A DNA stretch of 64,000 nucleotides, from contig CAWBOJ010000008.1 in NCBI GenBank assembly GCA_963790405.1, forward strand, positions 141,724 to 205,723, read 5' to 3'. A program made the position numbers and the translations under genes. Under the pieces are notes generated by a model. The model was not told the DNA's origin. It did not search any database and saw only the letters and a program-made list of their open reading frames with translations. Below are positions 46,045 to 55,540 of the stretch, piece by piece; position 1 is the stretch's first letter; the number at the start of each line of letters is the position of its first letter. Origin of the DNA: JBGSMX01 sp963790405 (GTDB lineage Bacteria > Actinomycetota > Coriobacteriia > Anaerosomatales > JAGXFU01).

Positions 46045-47110
46045 GTGTTCCAACAGCAAGAACCATCTGAGACCATGCTCCGTCGGCTTCACGCCATGCC
46101 GAAGGTCGAGATCCATGTCCACCTTGAGGGAGCCACGAGCCCGGATACGGTCTGGGACATGGCGCAACGCAACGGCGTCGATCTCCCGGCCAAATCGCTC
46201 GAGGCGTGGCGCCAGTTCTACGAGTTCAGCGACTTCGAGCACTTCATCGAGGTCTACATCCTTGCTACCTCTGCGATGCGCACGCCACGAGGACTTCGAG
46301 CAGATGGTTCGGGATTTCGCCGGAAGACAGGCGGCGCAGAACATCCGCTACTCGGAAGCCTATGTGAGCCCCCAGTTCCATCTGGAAACGGGTATCTCTC
46401 AGGGCGACCTTCTCGATGCGCTTGCGGCGGGTGCCGAGTCGGGGCTGCGTGAGCATGGGAGCAAGGTCCGCTTCATAGCAGACATCAGTCGGCAGACCGA
46501 GACGCGCGTGAACGATGTGCTGCCCTTCGCCCTGGCAGGACGTGAGCGGGACGGTCTGGTTCTCGGCATTGGCATCGGAGGCATCGAAGAAGGGTACCCA
46601 CCCGAGCAATTCGAGACTATCTATGCCGAGGCGCGTCGTGGTGGGCTGCACACGGTCGCCCATGCCGGAGAGACTACGGGGCCGGCGAGTGTCTGGGGAG
46701 CGTTGCGATCGCTGCATGCGGAGCGCATCGGACACGGCATCCGCTCACTCGAGGATCGCGAGCTGGTTGCGTATCTCAGAGACACGAAGGTACCCCTTGA
46801 GGTCTCACCCAACAGCAACTACCGCACGAAGGTTGTCCCTGCCGAGGAGCCACATCCCATCCGCGCGCTTGTGGACGCCGGTGTTTGCGTCACGGTGAAC
46901 TCCGACGATCCGCCGATGTTCTCCACGGATCTCGACAACGAGTACGTCACGCTCGCTCGACAGGGCTTCTCATTCGAGGAACTGTGGCAGCTGAATCTCG
47001 CAACGCTCGAAGCCGCATTCTTGCCCGAAGAGGAGAAGACCGTGCTGAGCCGAGAATGGGAGGCTTTCGCCGTTTCTGAGCATCTCTCGGCAATGCCGGG
47101 TGAGGACTGA
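46045..47110 (+). CDS. add: Adenosine deaminase family protein (one frame change)
   Basis: About 354 residues with an extra base at about 46288 removed. The metal-dependent hydrolase signature is complete: MPKVEIHVHLEG (HxH), HTVAHAGETTGP (His and Glu), ERIGHGIRSLED and VTVNSDDPPMF (Asp). Family members convert adenosine to inosine; some act on adenine or on other purine derivatives, and substrate choice is not decided here. GTG 46045 follows GGGGAGAGG. It sits between two wall-anchored propeller proteins, with no purine operon nearby. This is the only frame change in the accessory block. Confidence 0.88.
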
Positions 47111-47311
47111 CGTTGAAGGGTTCGAAGCCAAGCGTTCTAGCAGGTGCCCACTGCACACTGGAGAAGAAGACATTGTCCGCCCGTAGTAAGTACTTCGTAC
47201 TGGGAAGAATTGTGTGTGTGCCAGCGGTTTCGATTCATGGGATGCAGTTCTAAATCGCAACACCATCAGTACTCACGTTTGAGCTAAGTCCGATCATCCA
47301 GGAGGCACAGC
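47111..47311 (+). other. Gap without recognised gene
   Basis: 201 bases between add and a small gene. Some T-rich stretches but no clear promoter pair, RNA or hairpin. AGGAGG near its end is the ribosome site of the next gene. Confidence 0.4.
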
Positions 47312-47563
47312 ATGTCGTTCGAAGACAAGACCATTACCAAGAACATGAATGTGACCGCAGTGGACATCCAGACCATGTCGTCAATGTCCGATGACGAGTA
47401 CCGCGAGTACCTCCAGTCGGGGCTGTTCTTCAAGGATCATCATGATGTCCTCAGGTCGGAGCCTGCTGGCTACCCGATCGCCAGCACGCGCGAGCAACTG
47501 GACATGCTGGTTCGCCATCTCGAGGCGCTGCGCAGCGAGATTCCTCCCAAGCGGTTGCGCTAG
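47312..47563 (+). CDS. Small helical protein, unknown
   Basis: 83 residues, charged, predicted mostly helical (DDEYREYLQSGLFF and STREQLDMLVRHLEALRSE). A strong ribosome site (CAGGAGG, 10 bases upstream) and clean start-stop support expression. No cysteine pattern, signal peptide or membrane segment is present and I recognise no family. It converges with the second surface-protein gene, whose stop is about 40 bases further on. Confidence 0.55.
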   Translation: MSFEDKTITKNMNVTAVDIQTMSSMSDDEYREYLQSGLFFKDHHDVLRSEPAGYPIASTREQLDMLVRHLEALRSEIPPKRLR

Positions 47564-47605
47564 CGAGGCGAGCAGCCACGCCACCGATCGTCGGCCGCGC
47601 AGTAC

Positions 47606-49534
47606 CTACTGGTTCGCTATAGTTCGCGCACTCGTGAGCACGCTGTCGCTGAGAACGGCGGTTCCGCCGAAGGCCTCCATGACACCGATACCGTCGCGAT
47701 AGTCAGCGATGAACGCCTGCGCCGATCCGGGCAGTGCCCCTGGCTTTGAGAGCAGCAACACGCCGTACTCCTCGCCACATGCCGCGCCTCCGCACAGCGC
47801 GTCCGGGAAGTCCAGCCCCGTGGCGATACCCACGAAGCCCGGGCCGACCCACTTGTGCGCAATCGCACCCTCGGCGATTTCCGTGCACGTCGCGTAACGG
47901 TCCGAGCCTGCCCAGCGAGCAGACGCGGTGCCGCCATTGGACTTCAGTACGGAATCGACCGCACTCTTCACCGACGCGCTTACTGCGGCCGTCCCGCCGG
48001 TCACGACCGCGGTCTCAACATCGAGGTCTTCGAGTGCGCTTCTCGTCGCCGATGGCAAGGAGGTTGGTTTCGTCAGTAGAACCGGCAACTTCTGGCTGTA
48101 GGCAACGGGGGAGGCCGCCAGAGCGTCGGCGAAGTCGTCGCCTCGTGCAACGATCGCCGTCTTAGCGAAGCGAGAGCCCATAATGCTCTTGATTCGCTGC
48201 GCCACAACCTGACTCGTCTCGTAGCGCGTTGCGCCACTGATGCGCTCGACAGGATAGCCCGCCTTCACGAGAGCATCGCGCACGTTGTTCGTGATGGCCG
48301 AAGTGCCGCCGACCAAGATCACGCGCCCGATGTCCTTGCGATCGAGTTCGCTCATGACGGAGCCCGGTACGGAGTCAGTGTCCACAAGAAGCAGTGGTGC
48401 CCGGTAGGCTCCGGCCAGTCCTGACGCCGATAATGCGTCCGGGAAGTCCCGGGCAGTGGCCAGGATGGCCACCGATGCCCCGAAGGTTGGGTGGTTCTTC
48501 GACACGCTGACAGCCGTGCCGAAGCGGTTCGACCCCTGGACGCGCGTCATCTTGGCCGGGTAGTCAGCCATGTAGATGTTGTAGTTGCCGTCGCGCGCAT
48601 CCTCCCACACGACCTTGTCTCCCCAGATCGCGGGATCACTCTGCTCGACGCTCCTGACACACACCTCAATCTCCTCGCCGGTATTCAAGTCGAACCCGTA
48701 GACGTCCGGGCTGCCCACACCCCGACGGTCGTCCCATACCACCCGGTCGTGTGAAACAGCAGGGTAATACTGGTCGGCGCTCTGGGGGTCGAGCCTCGTC
48801 GTCGTGCCGGTTCGAAGATCGTAGCCATAGATCTGGTAGGTCCCGCTGCGGCTGTCCTGCCATACCACGGTATCGCCGTACACCGACGGGTTGTCCTGTG
48901 TCTGGGGTTCGGTAGTCAGCCGCTTCTCCTGTCCGGTCGCAAGATCGTAGAGGTAGACATCCGCCAGGCCATGGCGATAATCCGTCCACACGACTGTGTC
49001 ACCGGACACGCAAGGCTCCTGCTGAGCCGAGCTGTTCGTGGTAATCCGCGTTTCCACACCGGTCGCAAGGTTGAGCGCGTAGATGTCATCGTTGCTGTTC
49101 CGGTCGTCGACCCAAACGACTGTGTCCCCGGAGATCGAAGGATCGGTCTGATTGCTCGAGTGTGTCGTGAGGCGTTTCTCTTGCCCGGAGGCAAGATCGT
49201 ACGCATAGATGTCGTAATTGATGTTCCGATTGTCCTGCCACACGATCACGTCACCCGATACGTCGCACACACCCTGAGCGAAATTGCTGTTCGTGATTGG
49301 CGTTTCGACCCCGGACACCACGTCGTATGCGTAGACGTTATTGAATGAAGTGCGCATGTCGTTCCAGACGACCGTCGCACCCGACACACGCGGATTCCAT
49401 TGGCCAAACGCAGCCGTCGTGAGTTGATGCTCGGTCGCAGTAGTGGCCGCACTACCAGCTGTGGCCATCAGCACCGTCAAGACCGATGCCAGAACGAGTA
49501 CGCACATCAGGCTACGTGCATTCCATGACCTCAT
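47606..49534 (-). CDS. Secreted seven-bladed propeller protein with cell-wall-binding repeats (second)
   Basis: About 642 residues from the ATG complementary to 49532-49534, which has GAGAGGGG upstream; an earlier in-frame start at 49603 is less likely. A signal peptide (SLMCVLVLASVLTVLMATAG) precedes seven propeller units of about 45 residues, each with an SGDTVVWxDxR core, DIYAYDLASGQEKRLTT and similar. Three cell-wall-binding repeat-2 units follow (NRFGTAVSVS, TRYETSQVVA, DRYATCTEIA with PDAL motifs). It has the same architecture as the protein at 43645 but the blade family differs (VSGD-type, not SADGRY-type), so the pair is convergent or anciently related. Likely wall-anchored. The frame is intact. 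Confidence 0.87.
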   Translation of the reverse strand: MRSWNARSLMCVLVLASVLTVLMATAGSAATTATEHQLTTAAFGQWNPRVSGATVVWNDMRTSFNNVYAYDVVSGVETPITNSNFAQGVCDVSGDVIVWQDNRNINYDIYAYDLASGQEKRLTTHSSNQTDPSISGDTVVWVDDRNSNDDIYALNLATGVETRITTNSSAQQEPCVSGDTVVWTDYRHGLADVYLYDLATGQEKRLTTEPQTQDNPSVYGDTVVWQDSRSGTYQIYGYDLRTGTTTRLDPQSADQYYPAVSHDRVVWDDRRGVGSPDVYGFDLNTGEEIEVCVRSVEQSDPAIWGDKVVWEDARDGNYNIYMADYPAKMTRVQGSNRFGTAVSVSKNHPTFGASVAILATARDFPDALSASGLAGAYRAPLLLVDTDSVPGSVMSELDRKDIGRVILVGGTSAITNNVRDALVKAGYPVERISGATRYETSQVVAQRIKSIMGSRFAKTAIVARGDDFADALAASPVAYSQKLPVLLTKPTSLPSATRSALEDLDVETAVVTGGTAAVSASVKSAVDSVLKSNGGTASARWAGSDRYATCTEIAEGAIAHKWVGPGFVGIATGLDFPDALCGGAACGEEYGVLLLSKPGALPGSAQAFIADYRDGIGVMEAFGGTAVLSDSVLTSARTIANQ

Positions 49535-49628
49535 CGCAGAACCCCTCTCCCCGTGAACCCCTCGGCGACGAACATCACCGATGCGCATAATCATACCCCG
49601 CAACCCTGCTCACATCCTCCTGTTTCCT

Positions 49629-49657
49629 TTGACCCACCCCTGAACCTGGGGTAGAAT
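49629..49657 (+). promoter_or_regulatory. Promoter of the rimP-nusA-infB operon
   Basis: TTGACC (49629-49634) and TAGAAT (49652-49657) are 17 bases apart, a near-consensus vegetative promoter about 80 bases before the rimP start. Confidence 0.65.
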
Positions 49658-49685
49658 CTCTCTGTTCGACAGGAACTGTCTTGCG

Positions 49686-49711
49686 AGAAGTGGGTAACCC
49701 CCGCTTCTTTT
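49686..49711 (+). terminator. Attenuator-like hairpin in the rimP leader
   Basis: AGAAGTGGG (49686-49694) pairs with CCCGCTTCT (49700-49708; one G-U pair), loop of five, then TTT completing a four-T run (49708-49711). It lies between the promoter and the rimP ribosome site, so it can act as a transcription attenuator for the operon that encodes NusA. Confidence 0.6.
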
Positions 49712-49734
49712 CGTCTGGAAGGAGGTTTGCCGGC

Positions 49735-50225
49735 ATGGGATCGATCGCTCGCCGAGAAGATAGAAGCGCTGCTCAGCCCCGTTGCGGAGCGAGAAGGCTC
49801 GAGCTCGTCGCTAGTTGAGATCGCCGGCGGCCACCAGCAGCCTGTCGTCCGGGTACTTCCTCGACCGAGAGGGCTGGCTCGACCTTGACGCGCTCTGTCG
49901 AGGCGAATACCTGGAATCGGACGTCTTCGACGCCGAGGAATCGATCCTCACAGGCGCGTACACCTTAGAGGTGTCCTCGCCCGGTATCGACCGCCCGCTT
50001 GCGCAAGCTCTCGGACTTCGAGCGCTTCGCAGGCGGCACCGTGAAACTCAAGACCGTCCCGGCCGAGGGACGCACGACCTACACGGGCACGATCGTCGGT
50101 CGTCGAAGGCGAGACATCGTCGTGCTCGACGTTGACGGAGAAACCGTCCGCATCCCTCATGGTGCGATATCGAAAGCGCATCTCAAGGGAACGTGGACTT
50201 CGAGCAGGAAGGGGCGGGCCAGTAA
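49735..50225 (+). CDS. rimP: Ribosome maturation factor RimP (several frame changes)
   Basis: About 160 residues when indels are resolved. RimP assists 30S assembly. ATG 49735 follows AAGGAGG by nine bases. An extra G right after the ATG (49738) must be removed to give SLAEKIEALLSPVAEREG. Further extra bases are at about 49856 and 50001, and small compensating losses and gains occur between them. Recognisable: VVRVFLDREGW, LTGAYTLEVSSPGIDRPL, RKLSDFERFAGG, and VDGETVRIPHGAISKAHL at the end. The stop TAA overlaps the nusA ATG. rimP-nusA-rnpM-infB is a classic operon. Confidence 0.85.
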
Positions 50226-51368
50226 TGAGCTCTGAGCTGATGGAGGCCCTGAAGGCGCTCGCCCGCGAGAAGAACATCGACGAGCTTGACATGCTCGACA
50301 AGCTCGAGCAGCAGCTTGCCGCGACGTACCGACGCATCATGGACCTCGAGAACGATACCCGCGTGGTACTCGATCGCGAGACCGGCCGCATCTACGTCTA
50401 CGAACTCGTTCCCGTCGGTGGCACCGAAGAAGAGCCCATCTTCGAGGAACACGACATCACGCCCAAAGACGTCTCGCCGCATCGCGGCGCAGGCGGCCAA
50501 GAACGTGATCACGTCCTCGATCCGCGAGGCCGAACGTGACCAGATCTACGACGAGTACACCGACCGCGTCGGCGAGTCAGTCACCGGTACGGTGCAGCAG
50601 TCGGACTCGCGCTACACGCTCATCAAGCTGCGTGAGGGTGTTGAGGCGCTGCTTCCGCCTTCCGAGCAGCCTCACAACGAGCGCTACGACCACAACCAGC
50701 GCATCAAGGCCTACATCATCGAGGTGCGCAAGACTGCCAACGAGCCTTCGATCGTGGTGTCGCGCACGCATCCGGGCCTCATTCGCCGGCTCTTCGAACT
50801 CGAGGTGCCCGAGATCTACGACGGCATCGTTGAGATCAAGAGCGTTGCGCGCGAGCCGGGCATGCGTTCCAAGATCGCGGTCTCGAGCCGCGAGTCCGGC
50901 CTCGACCCGGTCGGCGCGTGCGTGGGCCCCAAGGGCTCCCGCGTGCGCATGATCGTGAGTGAGCTGCGCGGCGAGCGCATCGATGTCGTGCCGTGGTCCG
51001 ACGATCCGGCGACCTATGTCGCCAACGCTCTGTCGCCGGCCAAGGTCTCCAAGGTCGTCGATCGACGATGATTCGCATACGGCGACGGTGATCGTTCCCA
51101 ACGACCAACTCTCGCTCGCTATCGGCAAAGAGGGCCAGAACGCCCGTCTCGCCGCCAAGCTCACGGGATGGCGCATCGACATCAAGAGCCAGCACAGGCC
51201 GCCGAGCAGGGGCTCGCGGCGGCCGTTGCGACCGGCGATTCCTCGGCCGACGAGGAGTTCGACGGACGGTGTGTGGCGGTCACGAGTTCGGGACTTCGCT
51301 GCCGCAACAAAGCGGTCCCCGGCACCGTGTACTGCCGCATACACGCGAAGGAGGCGCCTGCCGAGTGA
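50225..51368 (+). CDS. nusA: Transcription factor NusA with C-terminal zinc-type tail (three frame changes)
   Basis: About 380 residues. NusA binds RNA polymerase and modulates pausing, termination and antitermination. The N domain has SSELMEALKALAREKNID. An S1 domain follows (GESVTGTVQQSDSRYTLIKL), then two KH domains (VGPKGSRVRMIVSELRGERI and LAIGKEGQNARLAAKLTGW). Extra bases at about 50477 and 51060 and one missing base near 51197 explain the splits. Unusually, after the KH domains the protein ends in CVAVTSSGLRCRNKA, then VYCRIH (51270-51344), a Cys/Cys/Cys/His pattern like small zinc knuckles. It overlaps rnpM by four bases. Confidence 0.9.
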
Positions 51369-51670
51369 AGAAGGCACGCAAGACGCCCGTACGCACGTGT
51401 ATCGGGTGTGCCAGGCCAACGACGAGAAACGAGACCTGGTACGAATCGTGCGCACGTCCGATGGTCATGTCGAGGTCGACTCGACCGGCAAGGCGAACGG
51501 ACGCGGGGCGTATGTGTGCCGGACGGCCGAGTGTTTCGATGCGGCCGTGCGCCGCAGGCGGATAGACTCCGCTTTGCGCGTGCGACTCAAGGAAGACGAC
51601 CTAGACCGACTGAGACGAGAATTCGCGCAGGTCCTCGACACAGAGCAGTTCCAGCGCAGCAGGGAGAGTG
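51365..51670 (+). CDS. rnpM: YlxR/RnpM RNA-binding protein (one frame change)
   Basis: About 100 residues. YlxR family proteins bind RNA and, as RnpM, modulate RNase P in Bacillus; the place between nusA and infB is conserved. The N terminus KKARKTPVRTCIGC and, after one missing base at about 51404, QANDEKRDLVRIVRTSDGH, GRGAYVCRTAECFDAAVRR and LRRRFAQ-like sequence identify it. The exact end is uncertain because the frame may change again near 51665 (GAG TGA in one frame). GTG 51365 overlaps the nusA stop. Confidence 0.82.
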
Positions 51671-51679
51671 ACGCGTTAC

Positions 51680-54122
51680 ATGGCGAACATGAGAGTCCAC
51701 GAGTTGGCCAAGGAGTTCGGGATGAGCTCGCAAGAGCTCCTCGATCACCTGGAGCGGCTCAAGATACCCGCCAAGAACCACGCGTCGACGCTGGTCGAGG
51801 CTTACGTGGACAAGATACGCAAGGATCTTGGTCCGATCATCGCCGAGAAGCAGGCCGAGCTCGAAGAAGAGCGTGCGCGCCAGGCGGCCATCGAGGCCAA
51901 GAAGCGCGAGGCCGACGAGGCCAAGCGCAAGGCCGAGGAAGAGGAGCGCCGCAAGTCCGAGGCCGAGGAACGCGCCCGTCGTGAAGCCGAAGAGGCTGCT
52001 GCCGCCAAGCACGAGGCCGAGGAGGCAGGCGCGCCGCGAAGCCGAAGAGGCAGCTGCCGCCGAAGCGAGGCCGCGTGACGCAAGGCGCTCGAGGAGGCCG
52101 ACGCTGCCGAACGCGCCACGCGGAGAAGGACGCTGAAGAAGCTCCACGCCTCGAGAAGGAAGAAGAAGAGCGCTACCGGCAGATGGCCAAAGAAGCCGAG
52201 AAGCAGGCGCACAACAAGGTCATCGAGGAAGCACAAGCGCGCCGTTGCGGCCGCTCAGACCGACGGGTAGCAAGCGCAAGAAGAAGAAGGCCAAGCGTGC
52301 CGAGAAGGCAGAGGCCGTTCACGGAAGCAGGTTGTCGAGCCAGTCGCAGGCGCGCCGAGCCGAAGCGGCGACGTCGTCACCGTCACCGAAGGGGTCACCG
52401 TCGGCGAGTTCGCCGAGGCACTCGGTCTGCCGCCCAGCGACATCATCAAGCGCCTTATGCTGCTGGGCCAGCCGCTGACTGTGAACCAGCCGATGATGTC
52501 CGACATCGTCGAAATCATCGCCGACGACCTCGGCCGCCGGGTCAAGGTCGTCTCTCCCGAAGAGGAGAAGGGTCCTGGGTGCTTCGAGGACGAAGAGTGA
52601 CGACCTCAAGCCGCGCTCTCCGGTCGTCACCGTCATGGGCCACGTCGACCACGGAAAGACCTCGCTGCTCGACGCCATCCGCGAAACCGGTGTCGCCGAG
52701 ACCGAGGCCGGCGGAATCACGCAGCACATCGGTGCATCGATCGCGTACCACAACGGCAAGCGCATCACGTTCGTCGATACTCCGGGTCACGAGGCGTTCA
52801 CCGCCATGCGTGCACGCGGTGCCAACGTCACCGACGTCGTCGTTCTGGTCGTCGCAGCAGACGACGGAGTCATGCCGCAGACCGTCGAGGCGATCGACCA
52901 CGCGAAGGCGGCCGGCGTCCCGATCATCGTGGCGGTCAACAAGATCGACAAAGACGGCGCCGACCCCGAATCGCGTGCGCCAGGAGCTCACCGACCACGA
53001 GATCTTCCCGAGGAGTGGGGCGGCACCAACATCTTCGTGGACGTCTCGGCCAAGAAGCGTCTCAACATCGACGACCTGCTCGAGACGATCCTGCTCGTCG
53101 CCGAGGTCGAGGACCTCAAGGCCAACCCCGATGCGCATCGCAAGCGGCGTTGTGATCGAGGCCAAGCTCGATCGCGGTCGCGGTCCAGTGGCCACCGTGC
53201 TCATCCAGCGCGGTACCCTGCGCGTCGGCGACTCCCTTGGTGGCCGGCACCAGCCACGGTCGTGTCCGTGCCCTGGTCGACCCGCTCGGCAAGTACCGTC
53301 GACATCCGCGGTCCCGCAGATCCGGTCGAGATCGTCGGCCTGGGAAGCGTGCCTTCAGCCGGTGACGAGTTCCGCGTCTTCACCGACGAGCGCGACGCCC
53401 GCAATCTCGCCGAGGAGCGCGCGCTCAAGCAGCGCTTGCTCGCCCAGAGCAAGAAGGTCCACGTCTCGCTCGACGATCTGTTCGCCCGCATCCAGGAAGG
53501 CGAGCTCAAGGACCTCAACCTGGTCGTCAAGGCCGACGTCCAGGGCTCGATCGAGGCGCTCAAGGACGCGCTCGACAAGATGGACCAGTCCGAGGTCCGC
53601 GTGAACGATGCTGCACAGCGGTGTGGGCGGTATCACCGAGACCGACGTCATGCTCGCCGACGCCTCTGACGCGATCATCATCGGCTTCAACGTGCGACCC
53701 GAGCCCAAGGCCAAAGCAGCTCGCCGAGAAGGAGAACGTCGACATTCGCCTGTACCGCGTCATCTACCAGGCGATCGAGGAGATCAACGCGGCCCGCGTG
53801 GGCATGCTCGCTCCGGACTTCAAGGAGATCGACACCGCACGCATCGAGGTTCGCGAGCTGTTCCGCGCGCCGAAGATCGGCGTCATCGCCGGTTGCTTCG
53901 TGCAGGAAGGCGAGATCCACCGCGACGACCAGATCCGTGTCGTCGCGACAGGGACGATCGTCTACGAGGGCAAAGCTCGGTTCGCTTCGTCGCTTCAAAG
54001 ACGACGTGAAGTCGGTCAAGGCCGGCTACGAGTGTGGTCTGTCGGTCGACGGCTTCCAGGACATCAAAGAGGGCGACATCATCGAAGGCTTCAAGGTCAT
54101 CGAGGTCGCCCGCGAGGCATAG
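51680..54122 (+). CDS. infB: Translation initiation factor IF-2 (many frame changes)
   Basis: About 810 residues spread over all three frames. IF-2 is the GTPase that brings fMet-tRNA to the 30S subunit. An IF2-N domain (VHELAKEFGMSSQELLDHL) precedes a long Glu/Ala/Lys coiled region, a second IF2-N unit (VGEFAEALGLPPSDIIKRL), the G domain (VTVMGHVDHGKTSLLDAIR, FVDTPGHEAFTAMRARG, VAVNKIDKDGADP) and domains II-IV (LNLVVKADVQGSIEAL, LHSGVGGITETDVMLA, GYECGLSVDGFQDIKEGD). I find at least eight extra bases (for example about 52571, 52970, 53136) and several losses, densest in the repetitive linker. GTG 51668 is an alternative start. Confidence 0.88.
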
Positions 54123-54134
54123 AGGCAACGGCAC

Positions 54135-54548
54135 ATGAAACAGACCCCCCGGACCCGCAAACTCAACGAGACGGTGAGGGAGGCGATCGCGTTGATTCTT
54201 GCTCGACGAGATCGCCGACCCTCGTCTCGAACTCGTGACCGTGACGGCGCTCGCGTGAGCACCGACCTCACGGTCGCCAACATCTACGTGACCGCTCACG
54301 GTGACGAGGAGCGCTACGCCGAGGTGCTTGCGAGGGCCTCGAATCGGCCAAGGGACGTATCCGCTCGCTTCTCGGGCAGCGGGTCAAGTTCCGCTTCACT
54401 CCTGAGCTGCGCTTCTTCATCGACGATCGGTCGACGCCGGCATGCGTATCGGCGAGGCGCTCAAGGACGTGCCGCCCACGCTGCTGAGCGATGACGACGA
54501 CAGCTGCCGACGGCCGACGGATCAGCCAGCGCGACCGACGCCGAGTAG
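54135..54548 (+). CDS. rbfA: Ribosome-binding factor A (several frame changes)
   Basis: About 135 residues when resolved. RbfA binds 16S helix 1 during late 30S assembly and is important at low temperature. Recognised pieces: KLNETVREAIALIL, LDEIADPRLELVTVTA, VSTDLTVANIYVTAHGDEER, GRIRSLLGQRVKFRFTPELRF and DAGMRIGEALKDV. Four or more single-base changes, both gains and losses, lie between about 54203 and 54440. The stop is taken as TAG 54546-54548, just before the nrnA ribosome site AGGGAGG. It lies 12 bases after infB. Confidence 0.8.
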
Positions 54549-54558
54549 GGAGGCGCAC

Positions 54559-55534
54559 GTGACCACTCCCGTACCACCGTGCGGCCGTGATGCTCCGTCA
54601 CGCGAAGTCCGTCGTGGTGTGCGGACACGTGCGATCCTGACGGCGACTGCCATCGGGTCGGTGCTGGGCCTCACTCTCGCGCTCCGCGAGGCCGGCGATT
54701 CCTGCGGTGCCGACGCTCGCAGACGCTGATGCGGCGCCGCCCGTCGACGTACGCGCTTCTTGCCTGGCTTCGCGCTTTTTACGCCCGTCGGGCGATCTTG
54801 AGCAACCCGGAGGTCTTCGTTGCGACTCGACACGCCGAACCTCGACCGCCTCGGTGATGCCGCGCACATGGCGCGCGACGCCGAGACGCTGATCGTTCTC
54901 GACCATCATCCCGACAACAACGGCTTCGGCACGTGAACATCGTGGACGCCACGGCCGCGGCATCGGGACAGCTCGTGTGGCGACTTCTCGAACGCCTGGA
55001 GATCACCCGCATGCCCCGAGGTGGCGCTGTGCTGCTACGTCGGACTCATGACCGATACCGGACGCTTCCAGTACGACAACACGACGCCGAACTGCTCTGC
55101 GTGACGCTGCCGCGATGCTCGAGACCGGCGTGAGCGCTGCCGAGGCGTCGCGTCTGGTCTACCAGGAACGTTCCGCCGGCTCTCGCGCTTGCAGGCGTGG
55201 CGATGTCGCGAATCGAGCTCGCCAATGCTGGTCGCGTCGCGTGGAGCTGGCTCGACCGACGACGGACTTCGCCGAGACCGGGCGCTCGTCCCGAAGAGAC
55301 CGAGCTTCTGCCGGACGCCGTTCGCGAGCGCTCGGAGGCGTCGAGGTCGTTGTGCTGCTACGCGAGGTCGGCGGCGAGGTACGCGGGAACCTTCGAGCCA
55401 AGACCGGCTTCGACGTGGGCTCCGTCGCCCGCGAGTTCGACGGCGGCGGCCACGCCGCCGCATCCGGGTTCACCCTGGAGGGCACGATCGACGACGTTGC
55501 TGCCGCGTCTCCTGGCAGGCTTCCCGGAGGCTAG
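54559..55534 (+). CDS. nrnA: DHH-family oligoribonuclease/pAp phosphatase NrnA (many frame changes)
   Basis: About 320 residues when resolved. NrnA-type DHH-DHHA1 enzymes degrade 2-5-nt RNAs and dephosphorylate pAp. The motifs are scattered over three frames: VVVCGHVRPDGDCIGSVLGL (DGD motif), LIVLDHHPDNNGF (DHH), YVGLMTDTGRFQYDNTTP and the DHHA1 tail FDGGGHAAASGFTLEG. I estimate about ten indels from 54577 to 55500, mostly extra bases, one of the densest spots of the window. It lies between rbfA and truB, the standard position. As written no functional protein could be made. Confidence 0.8.
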
Positions 55535-55540
55535 TAGCGC

